From Bromus sterilis (Eukaryota > Streptophyta > Magnoliopsida > Poales > Poaceae), in the NCBI GenBank assembly GCA_950022295.1, contig OX465595.1:119662270-119726269 (forward strand): a stretch of 64,000 nucleotides of DNA, written 5' to 3'. The number at the start of each line of letters is the position of its first letter. Position 1 is the stretch's first letter. Below are positions 1 to 9,921 of the stretch, one piece after another. A program made the position numbers and the translations under genes. Below the pieces are notes generated by a model. The model was not told where the DNA came from, did not search any database, and saw only the letters and a list, made by a program, of their open reading frames with translations.

Positions 1-1840
1 GCACGCTATCCAATAGGGTTCGATTACGTCGCTCAGCTACACCGTTTCTCTGAGGTGTGCCTGCCGGCGTAAGCTGTGGTATTATGCCACAAGACTTCAG
101 ATGATTGCCAAACTCGTGACTCAAATACTCGCCACCTCGATCCGATCGAAGGTTCTTGATTTTCCTTCCGAGTTGATTTTCGACCTCATTCTGAAATTCC
201 TTGAACTTTTCAAAGGTTTCAGACTTGTGCTTCATCAAGTAAATATACCCATATCTACTCAAGTCATCAGTAAAGGTCACGAAGTAACGAAGATCATTGC
301 GAGTGGGGACGTTCATGGGTCCACATACATCCGTATGTATGATCCCCAATAACACATCCGCACGCTCCATCACACCATTGAATGGAGTCCTTGTCATTTT
401 GCCCATGAGGCATTGTTCACATGTATCAAGGGATCCAAAATCCAATGACTTAAGAAGTCCATCCTTATGGAGCTTCTCCATGCGTTTTATACCAATATGA
501 CCAAGTCGGCAATGCCACATCATCATGTGATCTTCATTATTCTTCAATCTTTTGGCCTCAATATTGTTAACGTGACACACGTCACCATCGAGATTAAGTA
601 CGAATAAACCATGCAGCTCCGGTGCGTGAACATAAAACATTTCATTCTTATAAATCGAACAACCAATTGTATCGGACTTAAAAGAATAGTGGTCTCGCTT
701 CAAGCAAGAACCACTCACGATGTTCACACTCAACGCGGGTACATAGTAACATTTATTCAGAACTAAAACCAATCCCGAAGGGAGACTAAGATGCTTCGTG
801 CCGACCGCCAAGACTTCAATCCGGCAGCCATTCCCCACGCGCATCGTCACTTCATCTTTGACCAAGCGTCTCCTATTCCTTAGTCCCTGAATGGAATTAG
901 AAATATGAGCGACAGACCCTGTATCAAATATCCAGGATGTGTTCCCAGCGCTTGTCAAGAGAAGATCAACAATATGTATATCAAATATACCTTTGTCTCT
1001 CTTGGCGACCTTGCCAGCCTTCTTGTCCTTTAGGTACTTGGGACAGTTGCGCTTCCAGTGACCTTCACCCTTGCAGTAGAAGCACTCCACTCCGAGTTTA
1101 GGCTTGGGTGCCTTGGGAGGAGCGGCAACTGACTTGCCATCCCTCTTAGGGCCACCTCTCCTGGCCTTCTCCCGTCTGCTTGACTTCTTGAAGTCAGTGG
1201 TCTTGTTGACCATGAAGACGGCGTGCTCCTTCTTGATCTCAACCTCAGCGCTCTTTAGCATGGCGAACAACTCAGAAGGGGTTTTGGTCATCCCCTGCAT
1301 GTTGTAGTTCAGCACAAAGCCTTTGTAGCTAGGGGGAAGCGACTGCAACACCCTATCAACCGCAAGTTCATCTGGAATCTGACATTCCAGAGCATTCAAG
1401 CGCTGAACGTAGCCAGACATTTTGACCACGTGCTCACTCACGCTGCCGTGCTCATCCATCTTTGCTGAGAAGAAGGCTTCAGAAGCCTCGTACCGTTCAG
1501 CCCTGGCTTGAGGTGCGAAGACCGCCTTGAGGTCGGTGATAATCTCATATGCACCCATCCTCTCAAAGCGTTTCTGCAGCTCAGCCTCCATGGAGTAGAG
1601 CATGCCACTCTGGACAAGGTTGTAATCATCAGTCCTGGAGAGATAGACATTCTTCTCGTCCTGACTGGCATCATCTGCTGGTGCGTCACCTAACGCGTCC
1701 TCTAGTACGTATGCCATTTTGAGGGGAACGAGGAGAATCCTCAGGGTGCGGAACCAGTTGGTGAAGTTTGTCCCATCTGTTTTTAGCTTATCTTTCTCTA
1801 GGAATGATCCTAAGTTGAACGAGGGGCGAGGTGCTGCCAT
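1..1840 (-). CDS. Cop1 Copia gag-pol polyprotein, N-terminal 613 codons
   Basis: This is a Ty1/Copia polyprotein read on the minus strand from ATG 1840-1838 and still open at base 1. I read every codon and found no stop, so 613 codons are intact. The gag part comes first. A CX2CX4HX4C zinc knuckle begins at Cys253, and the protease motif D-T-G is at Asp306. The GAG-pre-integrase H..H..CxxC finger lies near residues 440-480. The integrase catalytic triad is D504, D567 and E603, with exact D-x35-E spacing. The order protease then integrase is diagnostic of Copia rather than Gypsy. RT and RNase H should lie to the left, outside the window. The ATG follows a TTGTAG sequence that resembles a splice acceptor. 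Intactness suggests a young insertion. Confidence 0.93.
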   Translation of the reverse strand, partial: MAAPRPSFNLGSFLEKDKLKTDGTNFTNWFRTLRILLVPLKMAYVLEDALGDAPADDASQDEKNVYLSRTDDYNLVQSGMLYSMEAELQKRFERMGAYEIITDLKAVFAPQARAERYEASEAFFSAKMDEHGSVSEHVVKMSGYVQRLNALECQIPDELAVDRVLQSLPPSYKGFVLNYNMQGMTKTPSELFAMLKSAEVEIKKEHAVFMVNKTTDFKKSSRREKARRGGPKRDGKSVAAPPKAPKPKLGVECFYCKGEGHWKRNCPKYLKDKKAGKVAKRDKGIFDIHIVDLLLTSAGNTSWIFDTGSVAHISNSIQGLRNRRRLVKDEVTMRVGNGCRIEVLAVGTKHLSLPSGLVLVLNKCYYVPALSVNIVSGSCLKRDHYSFKSDTIGCSIYKNEMFYVHAPELHGLFVLNLDGDVCHVNNIEAKRLKNNEDHMMMWHCRLGHIGIKRMEKLHKDGLLKSLDFGSLDTCEQCLMGKMTRTPFNGVMERADVLLGIIHTDVCGPMNVPTRNDLRYFVTFTDDLSRYGYIYLMKHKSETFEKFKEFQNEVENQLGRKIKNLRSDRGGEYLSHEFGNHLKSCGIIPQLTPAGTPQRNGVAERRNRTLLDSV

Positions 1841-2794
1841 CTACAAGGTTGGATTCACAATGATACAATTTAGACTTTTGTTCATAATGTGGAGTTTCAA
1901 TTTACTCTTAAAATTCTAGAAAACTCCCACTTAGATAAACACCTCTCAATTTAACTAAGTGATTACAAAATCCCAGCCCCCATACCTCCCCCGATATGTA
2001 CGGCCCAGTATGCGAACCAGGTAGGCCTCGAAGCCAATCACATCAGGCATGTGACTCGTGCTCGACCTTTCGGTCTTCTGTGTTCCAGGCCCGCATCTAC
2101 ATACGTCAAGCCAGCCAATCGAACCTTGATGTTAGCTGTTCAGGCAAGGCCATATCTGCATATGCCAGGCTCGCCGAACCCAACCTCATGCGAGCTCCGT
2201 TGAATATGTAGGACAACTCCGGTATGTACGGAGCGTCAGGCCATATGGGAGAACCTTCCAGGTGGTGCCCATCAAAAAAGGGAGAACACAATGTTGGTAT
2301 TGTGAGAGATGGTCCTGTTTCGTGCTACCGTCGATATATCTAGCATACTAGCATAAAACAGGAAGTAAAACTTTAAATCATACAACCTATGATCCCCCTT
2401 CATGCAAAGCAAAGTTAAAACGTCTTTCTACTTTAGCTTGTGCAAGTTTTACGTGGCTGCTAGGGGTTTCGAGAGAGAGAACCGATTTCTATCCTGCGAA
2501 AAACATGCCACAACACCGTCTCTTATCCGTCTCTATTACACCCCTGTCGGGGCCCTCCGTTGCAAACATCTTTGCATCGCTAATGCAGAGAGACAGACAC
2601 CCCAACCACTTTATATGGTACAAGCCATATGTCAAGCGTGGAACCAGTCTCGCGTAAACGCGTAATGTCGGTCGGGGGCCGCTTCATCAAACATTGCCGC
2701 AATGCTCAATGAGTACACGTGGGAGGGTAACGAATGAAGATTCGATGCCCACATCCTAGATGTGTTCTATCCGTACAATACATCTACGCATAGC
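1841..2794 (-). other. Cop1 untranslated leader between primer site and gag
   Basis: About 950 bases lie between the primer binding site and the gag ATG. No coding similarity is recognisable. A GTATGT near 2101-2107 on the minus strand could act as a splice donor to the TTGTAG just before the gag ATG. Copia elements such as barley BARE are known to splice a gag RNA, but here this is only inferred from short motifs. Confidence 0.5.
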
Positions 2795-2809
2795 TAGCTC
2801 ATGATACCA
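2795..2809 (-). other. Cop1 primer binding site
   Basis: On the minus strand TGGTATCATGAGCTA lies one base after the LTR end. The first 8 bases match the 3' end complement of initiator Met-tRNA, the usual Copia primer; the remainder is diverged. Confidence 0.75.
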
Positions 2810-2810
2810 C

Positions 2811-4528
2811 TGTCGGGATACGGGGCAGAAAACACAACATTTTCACACCTACGGTACCCAAACCCAAGATCTATGCTATGGCGATGTAAAGTAACGGAGG
2901 GAATCGGTGTTCATACCTTTAAGGACCGAAAGCGGGAAACGTTCTTACGAACGTGGTTGGCGTAGACTCAGAACTACGACCTCCCTGTCGTGTAGAAGAC
3001 CACCACCGGCGAGGATGACTCCCGGTAGACCTCCAGCGACGAAGCAGCACCACAGGTGTAGTGCCTCGAAGAGATTATACACGTACGGCACAATCGATGT
3101 TCCTCCCGGGCTCCGAACCAGGCGAGCAGCGGAAAGAAGACGGCTACGGATCCTGACTCCGGCAGAGTGACAGCCTGACTTATGGTGGAGAACTCCAATC
3201 CTGGTGCAGACTCCAAACAAGGGGAGTCCACTTCCGGAAATGGAGAAGGAAGAAGAAGGAGATCAATTGTTGTATGGAAAAAGGGGGGGGTCTACCCCTC
3301 TATATAAAGGCCAAGGGGGGGTGTGATCCCTCTTCCCTCCCCCATGTGGGACTAAACCCCCAAGGGGGGAGGGGTGCGCCGGCCAAGGGGGGGTTGGGCC
3401 CCACCCCTTGGCGCCAAGCCCAAGGGGGGGAACCCCCTCCTCCCCTAATGGGCCTCTAAGGCCCATATAGCCATTTTTCCATTATTTTAATTATTTAATA
3501 AGTTTTAAATATTTAATTCAGATAATTAAATAATAAAAAACATTATTAAAACAATTAAACTTTATTTTGAACTATTCAAAATGTCCGGAAACCATTCCGT
3601 CCTCCTCCGGAACTATTCCGGTGATTTCTCCTATTTCACCGATTGATCCCGTAACTGTCCTATGCATCGATTGCCCTTAAGTGTAACACCCTAACGGTCC
3701 GGGAAACAGCAGACATGGTCGATAATCTTCTCATTGACCAATGACTAGTCAGTTGGACCTGGTTACAATCCTTGACAGCCCCTGCGCTTCCATCGAATGA
3801 GCTTCGATCGCTTTTGGAAACCGTTAACGATACGACGTAATCCCTTTGTTCTGCGGTACCTTGTTTGTCCGAGGTTTGATCGTCGGTATCCCCCATACCG
3901 TGTTCACATCTCGTTCATGACAAACAACTTCTCTCGTCCATGATCATTGCATCTCTTTGTGACCTAGTCACGTCCTTGCAAGGGTTGATGCAATATCACC
4001 GAGTGGGTCCAGAGTACCTATCCTGTCATAAGGACTGACAAATCCCGCTTTGATCTATTAACATACTCATCAACCATCTATTTCGGAATACCCAAAGTGC
4101 ACCGTTATAGCCAGCATATTTCAGTCAGGCGGTGGGATACAAATCAAAGTCTCCTCATAGATCGTGATTACGTATGATCATTACGGTCTAAGGACTAAGC
4201 CATACGTTACAAAGTCATAGCAACGCTGAACTATGTGACTCGATCACATTGCATTACTTTTAGGTGGGTGTCTGTCCATCACATCATTCCCCTAATGATA
4301 TGACCTCATTGTCAATGGACTTAAGTGTCGCCATGATCAGGAAAGCTTGATCAATCAATTGCCCAATGAGATAGTTTACCCGAGTTAAAGTACGGACCAT
4401 GTTTTATACTACACCTGTATTAGTATTTCCAAGTAATACAGTTATAGCACAGTATAAAACGTATTATGAACAAAATGGATATGTGACAAATATCTTTATT
4501 AATTTGTCTCTAGGGCACATATCCAACA
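2811..4528 (-). mobile_element. Cop1 5' LTR, 1718 bp
   Basis: Read on the minus strand the LTR opens TGTTGGATATGTGCCC at 4528 and closes ATCCCGACA at 2811, just before the primer site. The opening is typical of abundant cereal Copia elements. It contains G- and C-runs at 3280-3430 and an AT-rich block at 3470-3560. It is homologous to the Cop2 LTR on the opposite strand at 14018-15117. The flanking bases 4529-4533 (agggg) are the candidate target duplication, but the other end is outside the window. It interrupts the 5' LTR of GypH. Confidence 0.85.
3300..3310 (-). promoter_or_regulatory. TATA box of Cop1 LTR
   Basis: CCTTTATATAG on the minus strand sits between G/C-run sequences in the middle of the LTR, where a U3 promoter is expected. 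It is the only good TATA-like element in that part of the LTR. Confidence 0.5.
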
Positions 4529-4926
4529 AGGGGCACCTCTCTAGATGATCTAAGCTCACAAGCTCTCAACCCCCACGCATAGGACTAGACAGATCTCTCT
4601 CCACCAAAGCCCTCACGGCACCTCTGTACATATCATCAATACAAGATCAGACAAGCAGCATGTAGGGTTTTCCCTCCGGGGGCCTGAAGCTGGGTAAATC
4701 TTGGCCCATGTGTCGCTTGTCCGCCGTCCGAGGAGAAGCAATACACAATATGTAACCTAGCCTTGTGCGCACTAGCCTCGGCTTCCCTGTAATCGCCATC
4801 TCCAATCAATAATATCGAGCAGGAACGTATCCTCCTGTTAGCCGACGAGCTTATCGTCCAACCTGTGCCTCTCATGACTAACCCAGGGTCCCTGACCATG
4901 GGATTTGCCGGGGTACATCCCCGTCA
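4529..4926 (+). mobile_element. GypH 5' LTR, right-hand remnant
   Basis: This is the 3' portion of an LTR ending CATCCCCGTCA at 4926, two bases before a primer binding site. Its last 212 bases (4715-4926) recur at 8869-9080 with 4 mismatches by hand count, which identifies the pair of LTRs. The left part of this LTR is displaced by Cop1 and lies outside the window. Confidence 0.75.
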
Positions 4927-4927
4927 A

Positions 4928-4947
4928 TTGGCGCCGTCTGTGGGAAC
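4928..4947 (+). other. GypH primer binding site
   Basis: TTGGCGCCGTCTGTGGGAAC directly follows the LTR end. This is a classic Gypsy-type primer site found in many cereal elements, and its position confirms the LTR boundary. Confidence 0.75.
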
Positions 4948-6160
4948 CGTACAGGTTGGGAACGCGATCTCGGCGGCCCCATCAGCATCTTCAACACCCA
5001 CCGACGCGACGACTTCACCAACGCTCTTCGATCCGACGATCCAGGAGGAATCCGATCTGTTCGGGTCCCTTGGTTTCACGGCCCACCTTTCGACTCTCCG
5101 ACCAATCTTCGCCGACCTACACTCCGGCATCAACCTGATCTTCGGAGCATATGAGATCTACATCAACCACTGGGGCGCCCTCCGCCTCACGGACGACGCC
5201 CGAACACCCGCGACGACATCACCCAACGAGCAATCGAAGGATCCTGCCCGACGCATCGAGTCCTTCTCGGTCACTCGCCGCACCGTCGACTCCAAGCACA
5301 CGAATCATCATGCGCCGAGCTCCTTTGTATGGGCTCTCCCGTACCGAGCTCCATCACGCAGGAATCGCCACGTCGAGTCCTCTCGTCGCTCGCCGAACAA
5401 CTTCATCACGATGACTTCACTGCGCAACTCCACCACCTCAACAGTCGAGGGCTCGCGAACTCGAGGGCTAGCGGACTCGGGGGCTGAACATCGCAGTCGC
5501 CGTCACATCGACTCCGTTCTCGCCTCGTCGACGGCTCATCGTCGACTACTCGACTGTCATCTTCGACATCCTCCATCGCGTAGATCCTACATCTAAGTTT
5601 TCTATACATTCTTATGCTATGATTCCAAAACCTATATGCATTCTCGTTCAGTCGCCAAAGAAGACTACGCAGTCGTGCAGAAACATCTGAGGGCTATAAA
5701 ACCATCCTTTGGATCATGCTCAGTTTTATATGCTGTTTATTTGCATTCGTCAAAGTAGCGAGTCTGGGTACCAAAGGTCACTCTTGTCTCCGGGTTCAAC
5801 AAGTCTGGCATCGCGTCCCTGTTATCCGGCAGGAGTTTGCTGCTGGAGGGCCTACTCACAAAAAGACACGCTTAAACCGTATATGCAGCTATATTTTGCA
5901 CTCGACAAAAGTGCAATGTCTACAAATCACGTACCTTACAAATGTTTTTCGCACAAGTACACCTTAATACAGTTACAACTTTTTCTCCTTCTCAGCAGAT
6001 GCTCGGGGGTTGGGCGCCCTCATGACGCGGCGACGTCAACCTTCTCGTCCATGACCGGTCTCTACAACAACTCACGCCTATGGCGCAAGACCCGAGTTGA
6101 GTACTTCCTCGGATGACAATTACTCGACGACGAAGAAGTCTTAAGTCTATGCTCGACTGC
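4948..6160 (+). other. GypH internal region, no recognised domain
   Basis: A frame stays open from the LTR through the primer site to the stop at 5594-5596. It is rich in Ser, Thr, Arg and Pro, and I recognise no gag, protease or RT motif. It may be the eroded N-terminal gag of a non-autonomous Gypsy element. A second frame at 5709-6116 has irregular composition and no motif, and I do not consider it a gene. The region ends where Ath1 inserts at 6161; the flanking bases actgc are the candidate left copy of its target duplication. Confidence 0.4.
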
Positions 6161-7543
6161 TGATACGTCTCAAACGTATCTACTTTTCCAAAAACTTTTG
6201 CTATTGTTTTGCCCTCATTCTTGCATGATTTGAACGAAACTAACCCGCACTAACGCTGTTTTCAGCAGAGCTGCCTGTATGGTTTATTTGTGCGCAGGAA
6301 AATGGATTTTTAGACATCCCAGAAAATTCCCAGAAAAATACCCGAAAATCCACGCACCCGGAGGAGCCAAATGCCAGAAGTGGGACCAGAGGGGAGCTCT
6401 GGGGGCCCCAGGAGCCCCCCTGGCGCGACCAGGGGCGGGGCCGCGCCCTCAGGCCGCCTGGGCTGCTCCCCCCTCCTCTGGTGCCCTACCGACGCTCCTA
6501 TTTATCCCCGTGACGAGGAAACCCCAGAACAGAAGTCGTTTTCCCAGTTTCCGTCGCGGAGCCGCCGCCACCCTCTGTTCTTCTTCGGGAGGGCTAATCT
6601 GGAGGCCGATTTGGCCTCCGGAGAGGGGAGATCGTCGCCATCGTCATCACCATCGCCACTCCATCCATCCTCCATGACTTCTCTTCACATGTGTGAGTAA
6701 TTCCTTGCTATAGGCAAAGGGGATGGTAGGGATTGGATGAGTTTGATCATGTAATAGTTCGTCAGATTGTTGGGGGCATGTTGCCTATCATCTAGATTGG
6801 TGTTTATCTTCTTTTCTACAACTTGTTGTTCTTAATGCTTGTCACTTTGGGCCCGAGTGCCATGTTTTCAGATCTGAACCCTATGTGTTTTCATGAATAT
6901 ATTTGTGTTCTAGATCCTATCTATGAGTTGTATGCACCTATTATGGTCCGGAACCGGCGATCCCAAAGGTGACAGCTTGGGACACCAAAGGGGATGGTCC
7001 ATAATTTGAGGATTCCATGTATCCATTGAGTTTATTGCTTTGTTCCGGTGCTCTTTGACAGGAGCACCTTAATCTCCATAAGTTCCTTTTGGCCCCGTTC
7101 GTAGCGGGATGGTAGGACAAAAGATGTTGTGCACGTTCTTATTGCAAGCACGCACAAATACCTACGGGATACATGCCTATTGTTTGATATTTGCCTAGAT
7201 GATCATTGCTTTTCTGTGTGCCTTCCCCGTTTTAGAATCTATTATATGTTCACTCTCATCCATGCAGCGCCCAACCATCCATCTCCCTAGCCTACAGTGT
7301 TTTCAATCCCGTTGGTTATTAGTTGTCACTTTTTCTATCTACTTTTACTGTTGCTATCATCACCATCATATTACTATTACCACTTATCTATTGTTGCAAG
7401 CAAGTATATTTCAGGTGCGGTTGAATTGACAACTCCACTGTCAAAGCTTATAAATACTCTTTGGCTCCCCTTGTGTCGAATCAATAAATTGGGTTAACCT
7501 ACCCACGAAGACTACCTCGATCCCTTACGTTTGTGGGGCATCA
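6161..7543 (+). mobile_element. Ath1 5' LTR, 1383 bp
   Basis: The LTR opens TGATACGTCTCAAACGTATC, the signature of the abundant Triticeae Athila-type families (Sabrina/Fatima/WHAM group), and closes GGGGCATCA at 7543, just ahead of a tRNA-Asp-type primer site. It has a GC-rich stretch at 6360-6480 and repeated short CATC/CACC tracts at 6640-6680. No matching 3' LTR is present because of the deletion at 8868/8869. Confidence 0.85.
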
Positions 7544-7555
7544 AGCAGCGTTTTT

Positions 7556-7573
7556 TGGCGCCGTTGCCAGGGA
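7556..7573 (+). other. Ath1 primer binding site
   Basis: TGGCGCCGTTGCCAGGGA lies 12 bases after the LTR end. It is the standard Asp-tRNA-type primer site of Athila-lineage Gypsy elements. Confidence 0.8.
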
Positions 7574-7630
7574 GCATAGAAATATTTACAAGTCTACTTG
7601 AAGTATCCTGCCTGCTACATATCATCCGCT

Positions 7631-8914
7631 ATGGGTAAGAAAGGAGACCCCAAGGTTCCGATCTTACCATCCCGTACAAGAAAAGGTACTGTTCTGAACA
7701 CTAGTGCTACAGTTGATTCACCTTCTTTTATGAGTAAGTTTACTTCACCACCACTACATGATGCTTCTATTGAGTCTGTTACTATGTACGATACTTTTGA
7801 TGATGCTTCCACTACTCTTGATGATACTACTTTTCTTGGTCACCATATTGAAACTCAGACTGCTAAGGCTGCAACAAAATCCAAGACCAAGACCCCTGCT
7901 ACCTATATTCCTACCTGCAAAACCTTTGGTTACCCATGCTTAGATGAACTCAAGGAGAGAATCCTTGATGATGATTATGTTACTCTTGATGATGATTTTT
8001 GCAGGGAACTAAGAGAGTGTGCCGACTCTGACCCTGGTGCTGTTAAAGAGTTGCTCAAAAGGAACGCCATGAAGAACAAAGTTACTCCTGATCCTCAGTT
8101 TGCCACATCTCCTATATGTATCACTGATCCTGATTATGATTTCTCTGTCGATATTTCACTTATATCTACAGTCGAGGATGACCCCTTTTATGGCAGAGAA
8201 AATGATGATGCTATAGCACACGTGACTAAACTCACTGAGTTAAGCAATTTATTCACTACTGATGAGAAGATACGAAACTTCTATGTGGCCAAGCTTTTTC
8301 CTTTTTCTTTGAAGGAAGACGCTAAATCATGGTATGATTCACTACCCTATGGTTCCATTAAGAGTCCTCAGGACTTAGTTCAATTCTTTGTTGATAAATA
8401 TTTCCCAGCTCATCTGCAACATGCTGCTTTGCAAAGAATCTATAACTTTAAACAATGGCAGGATGAGCACCTCCCTAAAGCTTGGGGGAGGTTTTGTGAT
8501 TTACTTAAAGTTATGCCGGGACATGGAATCCCCAAAAATGAACTGCTTGATATATTATATGCTGGTTTAACCGATGAGTCCAGAACCTATCTGGATAGTT
8601 GTGCTAGTTGTGTTTTCAGGGAAAGAACACCGGACGATGCAGAAGAATTAATGTGCAAAATTGCCAAGAACTATGAAGACTGGTCCGTTCTTGAACCACT
8701 TCTACCACCAAAGAAGAGGGGCATGCTTGTTCTGAACCCCGAAGATATGCAAGAAGCAAAGAAGTATATAAAGGAGAAAGGTATTAGAGCCGAAGACGTG
8801 AAGAATTTACCGTCTATTGAGAAGTTGTGTGAGCCTACTACTCACCCTCCCTTGGTAGAGGTACACTTGCTTGTCCGCCGTCCGAGGAGAAGCAATACAC
8901 AATCTGTAACCTAG
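7631..8914 (+). pseudogene. Ath1 gag, truncated and fused to GypH LTR
   Basis: The frame is open from 7598. I prefer ATG 7631, which starts MGKKGD, a typical Athila-type gag beginning. The first half is acidic, with repeated Thr/Ser/Asp. The retrotransposon gag domain spans about residues 220-340, with the characteristic KLFPFSLKEDAKSWYDSL block. At 8868/8869 the coding sequence passes directly into GypH LTR sequence, which adds 15 unrelated codons before the stop at 8912-8914. The gag C-terminus, protease, RT and integrase are all missing. Gag would form the virus-like particle shell in the cytoplasm; this copy cannot support retrotransposition alone. Confidence 0.88.
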
Positions 8915-9080
8915 CCTTGTGCGCACTAGCCTCGGCTTCCCTGTAATCGCCATCTTCAATCAATAATATCGTGCAGGAACGTATCCTCCTGTTAGCCGAC
9001 GAGCTTATCGTCCAACCTGTGCCTCTCATGACTAACCCAGGGTCCCTGACCATGGGATTTGCCGGGGTAAATCCCCGTCA
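8869..9080 (+). mobile_element. GypH 3' LTR remnant
   Basis: 212 bases match 4715-4926 with 4 mismatches and no gap, ending TCCCCGTCA. The left boundary is the deletion junction with Ath1 gag. It marks the right end of GypH. Confidence 0.8.
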
Positions 9081-9901
9081 CCCCCGACATTAGCCCCCAA
9101 GATTGACGTGACACTTGAGCTTCACGATGATCTTTCCGACTCCCTTCATATGCCGACTCTTATAAAGCCGACTTCCGTCGACCTTCGCCTAACGCATTTA
9201 TGGTAGCGAATCTTGTTCTTTTAATTGTGATGATCTTCCCGAGATGATTCCCTCCTGTTTCCTCGACATTTCAATACTCGCGGCGCCTCGGCTTGCGACC
9301 AAAAATCTTTAAATAGACCTCCCCAACACGGGTCGTCTTCATTCTTCGCCAGTTCTTCTCCTTCCTCACGCACCAGCGACCGAGCTTCTCGAGGTTTTTA
9401 GGCGCGTTCTTCGCCCACGGCTAGGAAGGAGACCTGGGTCCGTGTCACTCTCGCCCTCCTTGCGAGTAAGTTTCTCGGCCATATCTTTGTTCCATTTCCT
9501 TTTTTCTACCTCATCTTGCCATTGATGCTCTCCTCCCAAGCTTTGAAATGAACCAATGGTGGTTCCTTACAGATGTCGTAGATTAGTTCAAACTTGTCTC
9601 TGAACGGCCTCTCAGATCCACTGTTTGTTTTATGAATATTTTCATTCAGATCCATTCTTGGTCACTTAATAATCATCTCGATCTTCTCGTAGTTACCGAA
9701 ATAATATCTCTTTTCCATACGTCTTTTTTAGGTCTCGTAGATCCGCCAGTTTCATGTCTCTACGCGAAACTTGTTTACATATAGTCTGACTCGTCAGAAA
9801 ATGGACTCAGATATATGTTCGTAGGTTTAGTGGTTTTTTATCAACCGACTCAACATATCTTTATAACTCAGGTCCCAGTCTTTCGTCATGGGGAAGAAGA
9901 C
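9081..9901 (+). other. Unassigned stretch with promoter-like signals
   Basis: No coding frame or known terminus is recognisable. TTTAAATAG at 9308-9316 resembles a TATA box. It is followed by a C/T-rich leader-like segment (9335-9460) and then by a consensus splice donor GTAAGT near 9470. It may be the U3/leader remnant of another LTR element into which GypH and Cop2 inserted. Confidence 0.3.
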
Positions 9902-9921
9902 TATTGGGAATGTGCCCTAGA
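9902..9921 (+). mobile_element. Cop2 LTR, first 20 bases
   Basis: TATTGGGAATGTGCCCTAGA matches the opening of a Copia LTR, with the terminal TG mutated to TA. It continues at 14018 after the TekS insertion. Confidence 0.7.
9917..9921. repeat. Left target site duplication of TekS (CTAGA)
   Basis: CTAGA at 9917-9921 is repeated at 14013-14017, exactly flanking the LTR. A 5-bp duplication is standard for Gypsy integrase. Confidence 0.85.

Noticed and set aside
5709..6116. 135-codon plus-strand frame in GypH
   Set aside because: No domain, irregular composition, and a second overlapping frame of similar quality.
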